NCBI GenBank assembly: GCA_024138025.1
Contig: JAMXBD010001368.1
Coordinates: forward strand, 1 to 64,000
Direction: 5' to 3'
Length of the DNA: 64,000 bases
Source: Combretum micranthum
Lineage: Eukaryota; Streptophyta; Magnoliopsida; Myrtales; Combretaceae
Part shown: in pieces, positions 62,401-64,000 of the stretch
How positions within the stretch are numbered: position 1 is the first letter of the stretch
Layout: each line of letters starts with the position of its first letter
Made by a program: the position numbers and the translations under genes
Notes under the pieces: generated by a model
The model's database searches: none
What the model was told of the DNA's origin: nothing
The model's input: the letters and a program-made list of their open reading frames with translations, nothing else

Positions 62401-63890
62401 TTCAAGTTCAAATCAAGATCTACACATAATATGAACATAAATATAAAAGAAACCCATGGTAGTAAACTATAAACTCATAGATCTAAACTTTACTCAAAAA
62501 TCATTCATTTATGTTATCTATACCCTAAGCCCTTCATTTTAAATGAAAAATACACATTTTGAAGTTGAAAAATAACTTTTCTAAATATGGTTCCATTTTC
62601 ATCCGAATTTTCAAAAATGATTTTTGTTGAAAATAAAATAGATCTTGAGTTTCTAAACATTCCTACTATCATCATGCTACTACAAGTTATCATGAACATA
62701 AAACAAAGTCTAATGCATTTTATGAACTCAAAACACTAGATCTAGTTTACTACACTAGTTTAAATGCATGAATCACTAAGATAGACATGTGGATGATGGA
62801 TCTATGCATAAATCATAAGAATAACAAAAATAACAACTAAATAACAAGATCTATGGCATAAACGAAAATCAAAGCTACAAAAAGTTAGATCTACAAAATA
62901 TAACAACTTTGAACAAGAAAATAATAATGATACAAGATAAATAATGGAGAAGAGGAGTGTTTCATTTTTGGCATCATCATCCTAGCTTTTAAGCTTATGG
63001 AAGGTCATTTGATGCATGAAACCTCATTACACTTTACTATATCACCTATGGAAGCTTTGAGAGAAGATTTACTTAAAAATCTTCAAGAAATATGTGGAGG
63101 CTCATGGAAAAATGGGGGCACTTGTTCTTGAAGAAACAAGAAAAAAAGAAGAAGAAAGAGAGGAAAAGAGAGAGAAAAGTTAAGGAATGAAAAAGGAAAA
63201 ATGAGTAAATGAAGGAGAGAGAGAAAATGAGTGTATTAAATGAATGAAAGAGAGAAAAAAAATAAAACAAGGAAGAAAAATAAGGAGAGGCTGGTGTGAA
63301 TTGAGTGGAGGGAGAGAGAGAGTGAATTTGTTTAAATTTTGACTTGAAATTGTAATGTAATTAATGGTATGTGTAGCTTTTTGAAGAAGGATTGAAAGAG
63401 AGTTATTTTAATTAATTTTGGAGGGTTTCAAAGGACAAAAGAAAGCCATAAAGAGGGTCAAAATCTGCCATGAAGTGTGGGATAATGTGTAGAAAGATTG
63501 AAGTGAAAAGGAAGTGATATGTGTAAGGTATACTTGAAAGTATGGGTTGTAAAAGTACTTTCTTAATAAAATAAAATGAAATAAATAAAATTAGAAAATT
63601 TATTTCAAATATTTGTAGCATATTTTTCATAATTAAAATTAAATAATTATTTGAATTAGTTTATTATTTTAACAAATATGTTACCGGTATGACCAAAATA
63701 CGCGAATATGGGCTATAAATGATATTTTTATAACCCAAAAAATTCTAAAAAATTATTTTATGAAAATAAAAATATTTTTCAATTATTAAATTAATTTATT
63801 TTATTTTTAGTATTGAGTCTTAAATAGAATCTGATCCCGTAAAAGCCCGAACTAACTAAATTTTAGAAAAACAAAATTTTTTATAATATA
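59425..63890 (-). mobile_element. Family A LTR, long copy with expanded internal repeats
   Basis: It starts tatcacacctcgaagggtatcc, a mutated family end. It carries the ~31-bp-type minisatellite (about 60070-60165), the inverted repeat (60456-60500) and about nine ~160-200 bp units (60930-62640). The promoter-side text 'ttaccggtatgacc' is at 63680. That landmark is about 4.26 kb from the start, versus about 3.27 kb in the 15629 copy, so the extra length lies in the repeats. The right border is blurred near 63780-63900, and ttaccggtagtaataaaa recurs at the window edge. Confidence 0.7.
60930..62640 (-). repeat. ~160-200 bp tandem repeats inside family A LTR
   Basis: Each unit has a cttcattt...ataaaa segment, a gaaaa-atg-gtttttaaa-like segment and an anchor resembling aatccgaatttt. 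Anchors lie near 60992, 61164, 61362, 61694, 61898, 62059, 62221, 62381 and 62602, so spacing is mostly 160-205 bp; the 332-bp gap fits a missing or decayed unit. Confidence 0.75.
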
Positions 63891-64000
63891 CAAAATATTT
63901 ATCTAAAAATATAAGGCTTTATAAGAATAATAAAATTGTGTAATGAAATAAAAGTGAATAGTGCAAAAGACTAATTAATTACCGGTAGTAATAAAAATAC

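Overview
This window looks like repeat-rich chromosomal DNA from a eudicot plant. It is AT-rich throughout, has no compact operon-like coding, and is built mostly of nested long terminal repeats (LTRs). It also holds a chromovirus-type Ty3/gypsy remnant and a broken TIR domain of the plant immune-receptor type, which points to a dicot. I cannot name the species. I see no intact protein-coding gene, rRNA or tRNA gene, or CRISPR array.

Layout. Two LTR families dominate. Family A is about 3.2-4.3 kb; read in its sense direction it starts near TGTAAACCCCG and ends GGGGCGTGACA. Family B is about 2.7-2.9 kb, TGAAATGACC to TTTACA. Seven copies are single TG...CA units with perfect 5-bp target-site duplications and no internal domains, so I read them as solo LTRs: A at 4968-11995, 15066-22137, 15629-19295, 39174-42593 and 48935-52092; B at 8118-10804 and 33669-36569. 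Partial or uncertain A copies lie at 1-1631, 2820-4967 plus 12001-13478, 31441-37725, 37960-44813, 52860-53872, 57644-59424 and 59425 onward. A more diverged A-like stretch fills 53873-57643 and carries a 5S-rRNA-like fragment. A Tourist-like MITE sits at 5022-5250.

A CACTA (En/Spm-like) transposon end starts at 13479. It lies inside a family A copy and is itself interrupted by the nested A pair at 15066-22137. Beyond that pair, 22138-31440 is the only stretch not made of LTRs. It has several exon-like segments on the minus strand, a 59-bp tandem repeat, a pseudogenised TIR exon (29057-29636) and a degenerate RNase H-like remnant (30060-30640).

From 37726 to 52756 lies one decayed Tekay/Del-like chromovirus: protease fragment, reverse transcriptase, RNase H, integrase, chromodomain, polypurine tract and a 3' LTR. 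It is split by a family A copy between protease and reverse transcriptase, and by another inside its 3' LTR. Stops, frameshifts, a deletion and an altered reverse-transcriptase active site show it is dead.

The most unusual signals are structural and lie inside the LTRs. (1) Family B carries an array of short hairpins with a constant 10-base core whose flanking arms differ from unit to unit yet stay complementary. (2) Family A has comparable arrays at the matching position, with different sequence in different copies. (3) A ~43-nt near-perfect inverted repeat persists in at least ten A copies. (4) A subset of A LTRs has nucleosome-length (~160-200 bp) tandem repeats whose copy number tracks LTR length.
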